From Candidatus Viadribacter manganicus (lineage in GTDB: Bacteria; Pseudomonadota; Alphaproteobacteria; Caulobacterales; Aquidulcibacteraceae): DNA of 64,000 nt. The notes below the pieces were generated by a model. It did not search any database. It saw nothing but the letters and a program-made list of their open reading frames with translations, and had not been told where the DNA came from. Numbering within the stretch: position 1 is the first letter of the stretch; the number at the start of each line of letters is the position of its first letter. The stretch covers positions 2,178,980-2,242,979 of the forward strand of contig NZ_CP013244.1 in the NCBI RefSeq assembly GCF_001679665.1, given 5' to 3'. This document shows positions 26,472 to 34,195 of this stretch, piece after piece. Both the position numbers and the translations under genes were made by a program.

Positions 26472-27665
26472 ATGGATTCGCGCACCGGTTCGATCCTCGC
26501 TCTGGCTAGCGTCGTGCTCATCGGCATGACCGGCTTCGGCATCTTTCTGCCGATCTTTCCGTTCCTCTCGCTCGATCTCGGCGCCACTCCGACGGCGACT
26601 ACGATCGCCATGGGTGCTTATTCGTTCGGTCAGCTCGTTTCCTCGCCGTTGTGGGGCAGGCTCAGTGACCGTATCGGCCGCAAACCCATTTTGATTGTCG
26701 GTCTTCTTGGTGGCGTCGTTTCCTATTTTTGGATCGCGCACGCCAACACCGTCTATGATCTCGGCGCCGCGCGTCTTTTCGGAGGGCTGATGGCGGGCAA
26801 TGTGGGCGCCGCCTTCGCCGCCGCGGCCGATCTTGCCGATGACAAAACGCGCGCGCGCAATATGGGTCTGCTCGGCGCCGCCGTCGGCTTCGGTTTCATC
26901 GCTGGCCCGGCCTTTGGCGCGTTCTTAATTGGTCACGAGCCAACGCGCGAGAGTTTCGTCACTGTTTGCTACGCGTCCGCCGCGCTTGCCGGTCTCGCTG
27001 CTCTCGCGGCGCTCGTATTCTTCCGTGAAAGCCTCACGCCAGAGGCGCGGACCCAGCCCGGGGCGCGACGCCGTAGCCGCTTTACGTTGTTGGCCTCGCG
27101 TCCGTCACTGTTGCGCTTTGTCGTCGTCACCTTCCTCGCGATTGCCGCGCAGGCGCTGATGGAAACCACGTTCGGCCTCTGGGCAGACGCCGAATTGCAA
27201 TGGGGTCCGCGCGAGGTTGGCTGGACGCTCGCGGCGCTCGGCGTTGGCGCGGTGCTACTGCAAGGCGGAGGCGCGGGCAGGGCGGCGCGCGTTCTCGGTG
27301 AGCGCATGACGCTGCTCATCGGCCTCACGCTTTTTGCTGCTGGCTTCGCGGGGCTCGCAGTCTCGCACGAGGCGCCGACCATGGCCGCCTCACTTACGGC
27401 TCTCGTTATCGGCATTGGCCTCGCAACGCCGGCGCTGAATTCGCTTATCGCCGCGCAAGCCGCCGAGGATGAGCGCGGCGAAGTTATGGGGCTGTCGCAA
27501 TCGGCGTCCGCGCTGGGGCGCGTTGCTGGTCCGCTTGGCGCGGGTGCATTGTTCGATCAGTTGGGCTCAGCCGCGCCGTTTGCGATGGCCGCCGTCTTGA
27601 TTATGGCTGCGTTGTTCGTGACGCTCGGCGAACCTGCTAAGGAAGCCTTCGGTCAGGCGCGCTGA
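26472..27665 (+). CDS. Major facilitator superfamily transporter (drug:H+ antiporter type)
   Basis: A 397-residue inner-membrane carrier with about 12 hydrophobic helices. The loop 2-3 motif A is present as GRLSDRIGRKPILIVG. Motif C-like GLLGAAVGFGFIAGPAFGAFL lies in helix 5. Both are typical of TetA-like proton antiporters, which export drugs or metabolites. The ATG at 26472 begins MDSRTGSILALASVVLIG. It lies 52 bases after the lipoprotein stop on the same strand and its stop abuts the converging EpmB gene. The substrate is unknown. Confidence 0.88.
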   Translation: MDSRTGSILALASVVLIGMTGFGIFLPIFPFLSLDLGATPTATTIAMGAYSFGQLVSSPLWGRLSDRIGRKPILIVGLLGGVVSYFWIAHANTVYDLGAARLFGGLMAGNVGAAFAAAADLADDKTRARNMGLLGAAVGFGFIAGPAFGAFLIGHEPTRESFVTVCYASAALAGLAALAALVFFRESLTPEARTQPGARRRSRFTLLASRPSLLRFVVVTFLAIAAQALMETTFGLWADAELQWGPREVGWTLAALGVGAVLLQGGGAGRAARVLGERMTLLIGLTLFAAGFAGLAVSHEAPTMAASLTALVIGIGLATPALNSLIAAQAAEDERGEVMGLSQSASALGRVAGPLGAGALFDQLGSAAPFAMAAVLIMAALFVTLGEPAKEAFGQAR

Positions 27666-28658
27666 TTATTCCTTGTACGCGCGCCAAACGCCATCGCGGT
27701 CGCGCACTTCGTAGCCGTCATCAGTTTCGCGCACTGCTTGCGCCGCCAAAGGCGCTTTGCCGTGTCCGCCGGGAATATCCAGAACGTAAGCTGGCTGCGC
27801 TAGGCCCGACGCACGCTCATGCAGCGCCTGCGCCAATTCCTGCCCACGTTCGATCGTGCACCGGAAGTGCGACGTTCCCGGCGCCTTGTCGAGGTGATGC
27901 AAATAGTAAGGTTTCACCCGCGCCTCGACTAAAGCCCGCATGAGAGCTTCGAGCGTATCGACATCGTCGTTCACGTCTCTCAGTAGTACTGTCTGCGACA
28001 GCATTGGCACGCCGCTATCGACGATCCGCGCAATTGCCGCGCGCGCCTGATCCGTCAACTCGTGCACATGGTTCGTGTGCAGCACGACATAGGTCGTCGC
28101 GCCCTCGACGCGTAGTGCTTCAACCAAATCCGGCGTCACCCGCATCGGATCAACCGCCGGAATGCGCGTGTGCCAGCGGATGATCTTGACGTGCGCAATA
28201 GCCGCTAGCCGCGCCGTGATCTCGCGCACGCGCCGCGCCGATAGCAAGAAGGGATCGCCGCCGGTCAGGATCACTTCCCAGATACTGGGTTGGCTCTCGA
28301 TATATGAAAGCGCAGCTTCCAGCTCGGCGCCGGTCAGCGTGCCGTCGCCATCCGGCCCCACCATCTCGCGCCGAAAGCAGAAGCGGCAATAGACAGGGCA
28401 GACATGCACCAGCTTCAGCAGCGCGCGATCGGGATAGCGATGCACCACGCCCTTCACGGGCGTATGCGCATCATCGCCAATCGGATCGCTGAGTTCATCA
28501 AGTGCAGTCTCAAGCTCTCGTGCGTCGGGCTGAAACTGTGCCGCGATTGGATCGTTCGGGCTTGTTGGATCGATCAGCGCTTCCATCGCCGACGTGATTG
28601 CGACGGCGTAGCGGCTAGCTACCTCCGCCAGCGGATCAATCTTCGCCTTCGCGCTCAT
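27666..28658 (-). CDS. epmB: EF-P lysine 2,3-aminomutase (radical SAM, KamA family)
   Basis: A 330-residue radical SAM enzyme that converts (S)-alpha-lysine to (R)-beta-lysine for attachment to EF-P. The 4Fe-4S cysteines are Cys87, Cys91 and Cys94 in HVCPVYCRFCFRREM. SAM-binding GGDP and the PLP-lysine region near the C-terminus (LDIPGGHGKAPL) are present. The length fits EpmB rather than the longer clostridial lysine aminomutases, and epmA and efp lie within 3 kb. The ATG at 28658 follows the GNAT stop by one base, implying translational coupling. A GTG at 28688 is in frame but less likely. No epmC hydroxylase is seen. Confidence 0.88.
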   Translation of the reverse strand: MSAKAKIDPLAEVASRYAVAITSAMEALIDPTSPNDPIAAQFQPDARELETALDELSDPIGDDAHTPVKGVVHRYPDRALLKLVHVCPVYCRFCFRREMVGPDGDGTLTGAELEAALSYIESQPSIWEVILTGGDPFLLSARRVREITARLAAIAHVKIIRWHTRIPAVDPMRVTPDLVEALRVEGATTYVVLHTNHVHELTDQARAAIARIVDSGVPMLSQTVLLRDVNDDVDTLEALMRALVEARVKPYYLHHLDKAPGTSHFRCTIERGQELAQALHERASGLAQPAYVLDIPGGHGKAPLAAQAVRETDDGYEVRDRDGVWRAYKE

Positions 28659-28659
28659 C

Positions 28660-29154
28660 TCAAATCCCAAACGCTTTCGCGTACTCAACCTTACCGCCGC
28701 CCGCGAGTGCGCCCGGCTCGATCTCCAGCGCCATGAAGTGCGGCCCGGAGAAGGGAGCTTGCAGCGATTCCGCTAATGCGGGCGAGAAACCGAAGCGTGG
28801 ATAATACTCCGCGTGCCCCAGCACAATGATCGCAACGCACCCCAATTCAGCGCATCGCGCGTTGCCGGCGCGGATCAATTCGCCGCCGAGACCGCCCTTT
28901 TGAAACGCAGGCAAAACCGAGACAGGCGCTAATGCCGCAGCGCGAAGCGTTTTGCCGCCGCGCACTATCGTCAAAAGCGAGTAGAGAATGTGCGCCTGGA
29001 TCGCGATCTCACTCGCCGCCACCAGTTCAGCCAGGTCATCGCCGTCGGCCCGCAACTGCTCGACAAGATTGGCCTCGTCATCCTGCCCGAAAGCGTGCCG
29101 CACCACTTGGCGGATGGCGGCGCAGTCCGAAGGCGTGACGTCGCGGATCATCAA
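28660..29154 (-). CDS. GNAT family N-acetyltransferase (YhbS-like)
   Basis: A 164-residue acetyl-CoA-dependent acetyltransferase. The acetyl-CoA pyrophosphate-binding motif is near the middle (FQKGGLGGELI, matching Q/RxxGxG/A). It is followed by the YhbS-type AIIVLGHAEYYPRFGFSPA. It starts MMIRDVTPSDCAAIRQ at 29154 and is directly upstream of, and coupled to, epmB. The substrate is unknown. Its position inside the EF-P modification set makes a role there or in lysine chemistry worth considering, but nothing in the sequence proves it. Confidence 0.85.
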   Translation of the reverse strand: MMIRDVTPSDCAAIRQVVRHAFGQDDEANLVEQLRADGDDLAELVAASEIAIQAHILYSLLTIVRGGKTLRAAALAPVSVLPAFQKGGLGGELIRAGNARCAELGCVAIIVLGHAEYYPRFGFSPALAESLQAPFSGPHFMALEIEPGALAGGGKVEYAKAFGI

Positions 29155-29196
29155 CTCTGCCTAGACGCCACGGACGGCTTTCGCCAGAGCTAGGTC

Positions 29197-29949
29197 ATGG
29201 ACGCTGCCGAAGCTGACACCAACGCCGCGCACTTTGATCCGCAGTCGGATGACGTGTTCGGTCGCATTGCCGTACGTTACGACCGTCTTTGCGACGCTTT
29301 TAGCTTATTTGCACATCGCATCTGGAAGGATCGCATCGCCGGCCACATAGCGCGAGAGAAAGGCGCGTTAGCGCTCGATGTTGCCTCTGGCACTGGCGAC
29401 ATTCCCGTTCGATTGCTGCGCAACGACGGTGGTCCACAGCGCATCCTTGTCACCGACATTTCCGCACAGATGTTGGCGCAAGCTAAGAAGAAGCTTAAGG
29501 GCGCCACGCGCGTTGAGTTCCGCACTCTGGATGCTCACGCACTCGATCTTCCGGACGCTAGCGTTGATACTTATTCGATCTCTTTTGGTATGAAGATTTG
29601 TGATCGAGCCCGCGTCATGAGCGAAGCGATGCGCGTGCTGAAGCCAGGCGGCATTTTCTACTGTCTTGAAGCCGCGCGCATCCCCTTCGAGCCGCTGCAC
29701 CAAGCCTATTTGCTATACATGGACTGGTGCTTGCCGACGATCGCACGCATCGCCACCGGTGGTGACGCTAGCGCCTACAATTACCTGCTACGCGGTGTGC
29801 ATGATTTTCCACCGCAACGCGATTTCGCGCGTGAGCTGGAAGCGATCGGCTTCGAGAATGTCACATTCAAAAACCTGACGCTCGGCATTGTCGCCATCCA
29901 TCGCGGTGTAAAACCCGCTAACCTGCCGGCGTCCACAGCACATCATTGA
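29197..29949 (+). CDS. UbiE/COQ5-type SAM methyltransferase
   Basis: A 250-residue class I methyltransferase. SAM-binding motif I is LDVASGTGDIP (about residue 67) and the post-I acidic residue is in LVTDIS. The family-specific N-terminus VFGRIAVRYDRLCDAFS and KPGGIFYCLEAARIPF match the UbiE/COQ5 group that methylates quinone precursors. It may be a paralogue of the true UbiE, because UbiE's usual C-terminal signature is only partly kept. It diverges from the GNAT gene, and its last 32 bases overlap the converging epmA gene. Confidence 0.8.
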   Translation: MDAAEADTNAAHFDPQSDDVFGRIAVRYDRLCDAFSLFAHRIWKDRIAGHIAREKGALALDVASGTGDIPVRLLRNDGGPQRILVTDISAQMLAQAKKKLKGATRVEFRTLDAHALDLPDASVDTYSISFGMKICDRARVMSEAMRVLKPGGIFYCLEAARIPFEPLHQAYLLYMDWCLPTIARIATGGDASAYNYLLRGVHDFPPQRDFARELEAIGFENVTFKNLTLGIVAIHRGVKPANLPASTAHH

Positions 29950-30838
29950 TATGCCGCGCCCCCGTCGCCAGCATCACGACGCGGTCAAATCCCATGGCCA
30001 CGCCGCTCGATGACGGCATGTGCGCGAGCGCCGTTAAAAAATCCTCATCGATCGGCCAGCGTGTCCCGTAGCGCTTCGCCTTCTCGTCCATCGCCGCCAC
30101 AAGCCGCGCGCGTTGCTCTATTGGATCAGCGAGTTCTCCGAACCCGTTTGCAAGCTCGACACCGCAAGCATAGAGCTCAAACCTCTCCGCCACGCTCGCA
30201 TCATGCGCGCTCCGCCGCGCCAGAGCCGCCTCTGAGATTGGATATTCTTTCAAGAGCGTCAGTGCGCCATCGCCAAGCTGTGGCTCAACGTGCTGCACCA
30301 AAGCCGCCGAGAATGCATCGCTATCCGCCGGCATGGAGATTGGGCAAAGCTGCGAAAACGCATCGCGCACGCTGATCCGTTCGGCCGCCGTGAATGGGTC
30401 GCAGCTCCGCTCGCGCCAGGTGAGCATTGCGCTCCCCGCCGCGCGCGCCGCCACGCGCACGATCTCCACGCAATCGTCCATGATCTCTTCGTAAGGCGCG
30501 TTGGCGCGATACCATTCGATCATCGTAAATTCGGGCGCGTGCAGCGGCCCGGTTTCGCCGCGCCGCCAGGTTTTGCCGAGGAAGAAGAGTTTCCGCTCGC
30601 CTGCCGCCAGTAGCTTCTTCATCGCGAATTCGGGGCTCGTATGCAGGTAATGCGAGCCTACCTCAAACGCATCGATGTGCGTCTCCGCTCCCGGCGAAAC
30701 GGTGAGCATGTTGGGATCGGCTTCGGTGAATCCTCGCGCCCAGAACCATTCACGCACGGCGCGCTGGATCGCCGCCCGCGCCTCCAAAAACGGCCGCCTG
30801 TCCTGGTGGCGAGCCTTGTCCCAGAACGGCGTGCTCAT
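29918..30838 (-). CDS. epmA: EF-P--lysine ligase (GenX/PoxA/YjeA)
   Basis: A 306-residue class II aminoacyl-tRNA-synthetase-like enzyme that ligates (R)-beta-lysine to a conserved lysine of EF-P. It is like the LysRS catalytic core without the anticodon-binding domain. Motif 2 is PEFTMIEWYR and motif 3 is SSGVAMGFDRVVMLATG. ELANGFGEL and the N-terminal FLEARAAIQRAVREWF are family-typical. The ATG at 30838 has GAGG seven bases upstream; an upstream extension reads through the repeat at 30841-30955 and is unlikely to be protein. It lies divergent to efp. Confidence 0.92.
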   Translation of the reverse strand: MSTPFWDKARHQDRRPFLEARAAIQRAVREWFWARGFTEADPNMLTVSPGAETHIDAFEVGSHYLHTSPEFAMKKLLAAGERKLFFLGKTWRRGETGPLHAPEFTMIEWYRANAPYEEIMDDCVEIVRVAARAAGSAMLTWRERSCDPFTAAERISVRDAFSQLCPISMPADSDAFSAALVQHVEPQLGDGALTLLKEYPISEAALARRSAHDASVAERFELYACGVELANGFGELADPIEQRARLVAAMDEKAKRYGTRWPIDEDFLTALAHMPSSSGVAMGFDRVVMLATGARHINDVLWTPAG

Positions 30839-30840
30839 TG

Positions 30841-30955
30841 TTCGCCTCGCCTTGGGGCGAGGGGGCGCGGGGCGGGGTGAATCGCCGGCATTGGAAGACC
30901 TTGCGCGCCGTCCCACCCCCCGACCCCTTTCTCTCGAGAGGAGGGGGAGGCAGTG
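30841..30955. repeat. REP-like G/C-rich intergenic repeat between epmA and efp
   Basis: A low-complexity stretch with paired blocks of the kind CGCCTTGGGGCGAGGGGGCG and CTCTCGAGAGGAGGGGGAGG, plus CCCCGACCCC. It resembles the element at 38935-39055, which has the same (C/G)-run plus GGGAGAGGG style. These are typical scattered extragenic palindromes of proteobacteria. It separates two divergent genes, so it may affect transcription or mRNA ends. Confidence 0.5.
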
Positions 30956-31057
30956 CGCCGCTTTGCCAAATGCTCAAATCTGGCTAGAGAAGCCCTCAAT
31001 TCTGGTCCTTTCGGGTATTTCAGGACCGCCGGCAGCCCGGCGGCAAGTGAGGTTTAC

Positions 31058-31633
31058 GTGGTCAAAGTCATCGCCAGCGACGTCCGCAAAGGCAACGTTC
31101 TCGAGCACGAGGACGGCAAGCTTTACGTCGTGTTGAGCCACGAAACCTTCCGCCCTGGCAAGGGCACGCCGACGACTACGATCGTCATGCGCCGCATCAC
31201 CGATGGCGTGAAGACCACCGCCGTCCACAAGACCACCGACGGTCTGGAGAAGGCCTTCGTCGAGCAGATCAAGCACACTTATTTGTTCGATGACGGCGAC
31301 GCCGGCCTCGTCTTCATGAATCCAACCACTTTCGATCAGGTGCACCTCTCGAAGGACATGGTCGGCGATAGCGTCGCATATCTGCAGCCGGAAATGGTCG
31401 TTGACCTCACCATGTATGAAGGTCAGGCGCTCTCCATCGAACTGCCGCCGCGCATCACTGCTGTGATCGACACCACCGAACCGGTGGTGAAGGGGCAAAC
31501 CGCCTCCTCTTCGTACAAGCCCGCTATGCTCGACATAGGCGTCAAGACGATGGTTCCGCCCCACATCGAAGCCGGCACGCGCGTCGTCATTTCGACCGAA
31601 GACGGCTCCTACGTCGAGCGTGCGAAGGATTGA
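31058..31633 (+). CDS. efp: Translation elongation factor P
   Basis: EF-P of 191 residues binds the ribosome between P and E sites and relieves stalling at proline runs. Three OB-like domains are present. The modified lysine lies in the tip loop RPGKGTPTT (Lys35 by this start), in the context used by EpmA. The C-terminal [25 protein letters not shown] signature block (in pieces) is present. The start is GTG 31058 with GAGG six bases upstream; an upstream in-frame extension to 30953 crosses the repeat and is not protein-like. The next gene's ATG overlaps its TGA stop, so it heads an operon. Confidence 0.95.
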   Translation: MVKVIASDVRKGNVLEHEDGKLYVVLSHETFRPGKGTPTTTIVMRRITDGVKTTAVHKTTDGLEKAFVEQIKHTYLFDDGDAGLVFMNPTTFDQVHLSKDMVGDSVAYLQPEMVVDLTMYEGQALSIELPPRITAVIDTTEPVVKGQTASSSYKPAMLDIGVKTMVPPHIEAGTRVVISTEDGSYVERAKD

Positions 31634-32538
31634 TGCTGACGCGTCGCGAAACGTTGCTGGGCGCCGCCGCGCTCGGCGCGTGCGCGCCGCTCAATCCGAC
31701 CGCTGCCTACACGCCGCCGCCAAACGATCCGCGCTTTGCTACGATCGAGCGGCGCATTGGCGGACGCGTTGGTGTCGCGGCTTTGAACACGGCCACCGGG
31801 GATTGGATCGGCCGTCGCATCCAAGAGCGTTTCGCGATGTGCTCAACGTTCAAGTGGCTTCTGGCCGCTCATATGTTGCACTTCGACTCGCATCTCCCGG
31901 ATTATCGCGACCAGCGGATGCGTTACACCGAAGCAGATCTGCTCGATTATGCGCCGGTAACGCGCGCAAACATCGTGAATGGCGCCGGCGACATGAGCAT
32001 CCTGGAGCTGTGCCGCGCCGCCGTCGTCGTGAGCGATAACACCGCCGCCAACTTGCTGTTGCGCATCGCCGACGGCCCTCCAGGGCTCACGAACTTCATA
32101 CGCAGCACCGGTGATGGCATCACGCGTCTCGATCGCATTGAACCGGAACTGAATGTTGTTCCGCTAGGCGAAGAGCGCGACACGACGACGCCTGACGCCA
32201 TGGTGCGCACGCTGCAACGTATTCTGCTGGAAACCGGAGCTGTGCCGGAAACCATTCTTTCGGGGTCGCATCGCGAACGTATCATCGGTTGGATGGTTGA
32301 AAGTCCGACCGGACGTGAGCGGCTCCGCGCCGGCATTCCATCCTCGTGGCGTGTTGGTGACAAAACAGGCACGTGGCACGGCGAGAACAACGCCACAAAC
32401 GATGTCGCCATCGCGTGGCCGCCAAACGGCGCCCCGATCGTGATCGCAAGCTATTTGCATGGCAGCACCGTCGAACCCGCCCAGCGCAACGCCGCGCACG
32501 CCGAGATCGCGCGCATCATCGTGGAGCAATTCAGCTAA
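31633..32538 (+). CDS. Class A beta-lactamase-family serine hydrolase, exported
   Basis: A 301-residue enzyme with all class A landmarks: Ser71-x-x-Lys74 (STFK), Ser134-Asp-Asn136 (SDN), Glu170-x-x-Leu-Asn174 (EPELN in the omega loop) and Lys244-Thr-Gly (KTG). It should acylate and hydrolyse beta-lactams. The N-terminus TRRETLLGAAALGAC suggests Tat export and a lipobox cysteine at 17. The ATG at 31633 overlaps the EF-P stop, with AAGGA just upstream, so it is translationally coupled to EF-P. The efp-bla linkage is odd. Divergent spacing and the lack of any AmpR-type regulator suggest constitutive expression. Confidence 0.9.
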   Translation: MLTRRETLLGAAALGACAPLNPTAAYTPPPNDPRFATIERRIGGRVGVAALNTATGDWIGRRIQERFAMCSTFKWLLAAHMLHFDSHLPDYRDQRMRYTEADLLDYAPVTRANIVNGAGDMSILELCRAAVVVSDNTAANLLLRIADGPPGLTNFIRSTGDGITRLDRIEPELNVVPLGEERDTTTPDAMVRTLQRILLETGAVPETILSGSHRERIIGWMVESPTGRERLRAGIPSSWRVGDKTGTWHGENNATNDVAIAWPPNGAPIVIASYLHGSTVEPAQRNAAHAEIARIIVEQFS

Positions 32539-32837
32539 TGGCTTGGTATCGTCTCTTCGCGTGCGGCGAGGACTTTCCCGTCATTCTCGATAACAACGTC
32601 GAGATCGTAGGATTCTACACCACGCGCTATATCGAAGCACCGACCCAGGGCGAGGCCGAGGCGCTGTGCTCGGAACTCTTGTTCGAAGATGAAGACCTCC
32701 AACCGCCGCCGGGCGATTGGAGCGATCTGCAATCGCGCATCGTGTTCGAAGAAGTCGAGCAAGTCGCCGAACCTGTCGACATCGACGACAACTTCTCCTT
32801 CTTCCCGATGGATGAGAGTGACGAGGAAGATTATTGA
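32538..32837 (+). CDS. Small acidic hypothetical protein
   Basis: A 99-residue cytoplasmic protein I do not recognise. It starts MAWYRLFACGEDFPV and ends in a strongly acidic tail (FPMDESDEEDY). The first ~60 residues could be a small alpha/beta fold with a GFYTTRYIEAPTQGEAEALCSEL segment. Its ATG overlaps the beta-lactamase TAA and its TGA overlaps the arsC ATG, so it is a genuine member of a tightly coupled operon. Confidence 0.75.
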   Translation: MAWYRLFACGEDFPVILDNNVEIVGFYTTRYIEAPTQGEAEALCSELLFEDEDLQPPPGDWSDLQSRIVFEEVEQVAEPVDIDDNFSFFPMDESDEEDY

Positions 32838-33190
32838 TGGCGAAGAAGGCCACCATCTATCACAATCCGAAATGCTCCACTTCGCGCCAAGTGCTCGAGA
32901 TGATCGAGGCGGCCGGCTACAAGGCTGAGGTCGTGGAGTATCTCAAAGTCGGCTGGACCAAGAAGCAGCTCAAGGACCTTTTCGCGGCTGCTGGCATCAC
33001 CGCTCGTCAAGCCTTGCGGACGAATGCGGGTGAGGCGGAGGAGCTTGGCCTGCTCGACCTAAAAGTTAGCGATGCAAAGCTCATCGATGCGATGGTGGAG
33101 CGCCCGGTTCTGGTGAATCGTCCGATTGTCGTCACATCCAAAGGCGCGTTGCTCGCTCGTCCTAAGGAAAGTGTGCGCGAAATCCTTTGA
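32837..33190 (+). CDS. arsC: ArsC-family reductase (arsenate reductase, glutaredoxin-coupled type)
   Basis: A 117-residue thioredoxin-fold protein of the ArsC/Spx/YffB family. The single catalytic cysteine is Cys13 in HNPKCSTSRQ. The family's RPVLVNRPIVV block carries the two arginines that position arsenate in E. coli-type ArsC. The ATG at 32837 shares a base with the preceding TGA. No arsR, arsB or acr3 gene is near, so an arsenate role is by family only. A YffB-like or other thiol role is possible. Confidence 0.88.
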   Translation: MAKKATIYHNPKCSTSRQVLEMIEAAGYKAEVVEYLKVGWTKKQLKDLFAAAGITARQALRTNAGEAEELGLLDLKVSDAKLIDAMVERPVLVNRPIVVTSKGALLARPKESVREIL

Positions 33191-33202
33191 CGCGCTTGGC
33201 GC

Positions 33203-33355
33203 ACGGCGTACACATCGCCCGCCGGTTAAGGGAACGCGGTTTAATTCCGCGGCTGCTCCCGCAGCTGTACGCGGCGAGTTCGTTGACCATTACCACTGGA
33301 GCAATCCGGGAAGGGGTCAGCGCGCATCGACCCGCAAGCCAGAAGACCTGCCGGC
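33203..33355 (+). ncRNA. Cobalamin riboswitch
   Basis: An RNA leader with the B12-box architecture: GGTTAAGGGAACGCGGT, then AATTCCGCGGCTGCTCCCGC and AGCTGT, then ACCACTGG, CCGGGAAGGGGTC, and the terminal GCAAGCCAGAAGACCTGCC. It lies just upstream of btuFCD, the expected regulon, and ends at base 33355 by my reading. Cobalamin binding would repress import genes. The most upstream ATG of btuF lies directly against its 3' end. Confidence 0.92.
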
Positions 33356-33397
33356 ATGAAAGCCTTTGGCCCGGGATGTGGCTGTGGAGGTCGTATC

Positions 33398-34195
33398 GTG
33401 CGGTGGCTCATTGCAGCGTTAGCATTCGCCTGTGCGTTACCCGCGCACGCCGAGCCGCGCCGCATTGTCAGCCTCGACTATTGCGCCGATCAATTCGTCC
33501 TGGCTCTTGCCGACCGAGATCAGATTGCGGCGCTGTCGCGAGGTTCGCTGCGTGATGATTCCTACTTCCGCGAACGCGCGCGCGGAATCCGCCAAACGCG
33601 CGGCACGCTCGAAGAAGTGCTGGCGCTGCGGCCGGATCTCGTCATTCGCAATTGGGGCGGACCTTGGGACGCGGCCGAGGCGTATGGGCGTTTTGACGTG
33701 CCAGTACTGCAGGTGGGTGGCACGCCCAATTTTCCAGCGGCACGCGCGAATCTTATCGAAGCTGCGCAAGTGCTAGGTCACCCGGGGCGCGGGCAAGCTC
33801 TTGCGCGTGACCTTGACACGCGCCTCGCGCGGCTGGCTTTACATCAGCGGCGTTCGCCTGTGATGTACCTCTCGGGTGGCGGCGCCGTCGCTGGTCGCGG
33901 CACGATGATGGACGCCGTTATCACTGCAGCCGGCGGTCGCAATCTTCGCACTGAAGAGAGTTGGGCGGTGCTGCCGCTCGAGCAATTGGTGGAAACGCCG
34001 CCAGCGCTCATCGCACTCGGCTTTTTCGGCAGCAGCCGTGACCGCTTGAATGCTTGGTCGCCATCGCAGCATCCGGCGCTTCAACGCGCGCTTTCGCGTA
34101 CCCGCACCGTGGCGCTGCCGCCTGCAACGATCTCTTGCGAAGCTTGGTATGCAGTCGACGCCGCCGAATTGATCGCGCGGGCGCTCGGCCCATGA
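33398..34195 (+). CDS. btuF: Vitamin B12 ABC transporter, periplasmic binding protein
   Basis: A 265-residue periplasmic protein of the BtuF/FepB fold (PF01497) that captures cobalamin and delivers it to BtuC. A signal peptide (VRWLIAALAFACALPAHA) is followed by RRIVSLDYCADQFVLALA, a typical opening of the family. I chose the GTG at 33398: it has GGAGG seven bases upstream and begins the signal peptide exactly. An ATG at 33356 would add 14 residues and abut the riboswitch. It is the first of a three-gene operon (ATGA overlap with btuC) under the cobalamin riboswitch. Confidence 0.9.
   Translation: MRWLIAALAFACALPAHAEPRRIVSLDYCADQFVLALADRDQIAALSRGSLRDDSYFRERARGIRQTRGTLEEVLALRPDLVIRNWGGPWDAAEAYGRFDVPVLQVGGTPNFPAARANLIEAAQVLGHPGRGQALARDLDTRLARLALHQRRSPVMYLSGGGAVAGRGTMMDAVITAAGGRNLRTEESWAVLPLEQLVETPPALIALGFFGSSRDRLNAWSPSQHPALQRALSRTRTVALPPATISCEAWYAVDAAELIARALGP

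Noticed and set aside
25313..26611. A 432-codon minus-strand frame opposite the lipoprotein and MFS genes
   Set aside because: No recognisable domain or ribosome-binding site, and both plus-strand genes are recognisable.
33356..33397. The ATG at 33356 as the btuF start
   Set aside because: It abuts the riboswitch with no free ribosome-binding site, whereas the in-frame GTG at 33398 has GGAGG and begins the signal peptide exactly.
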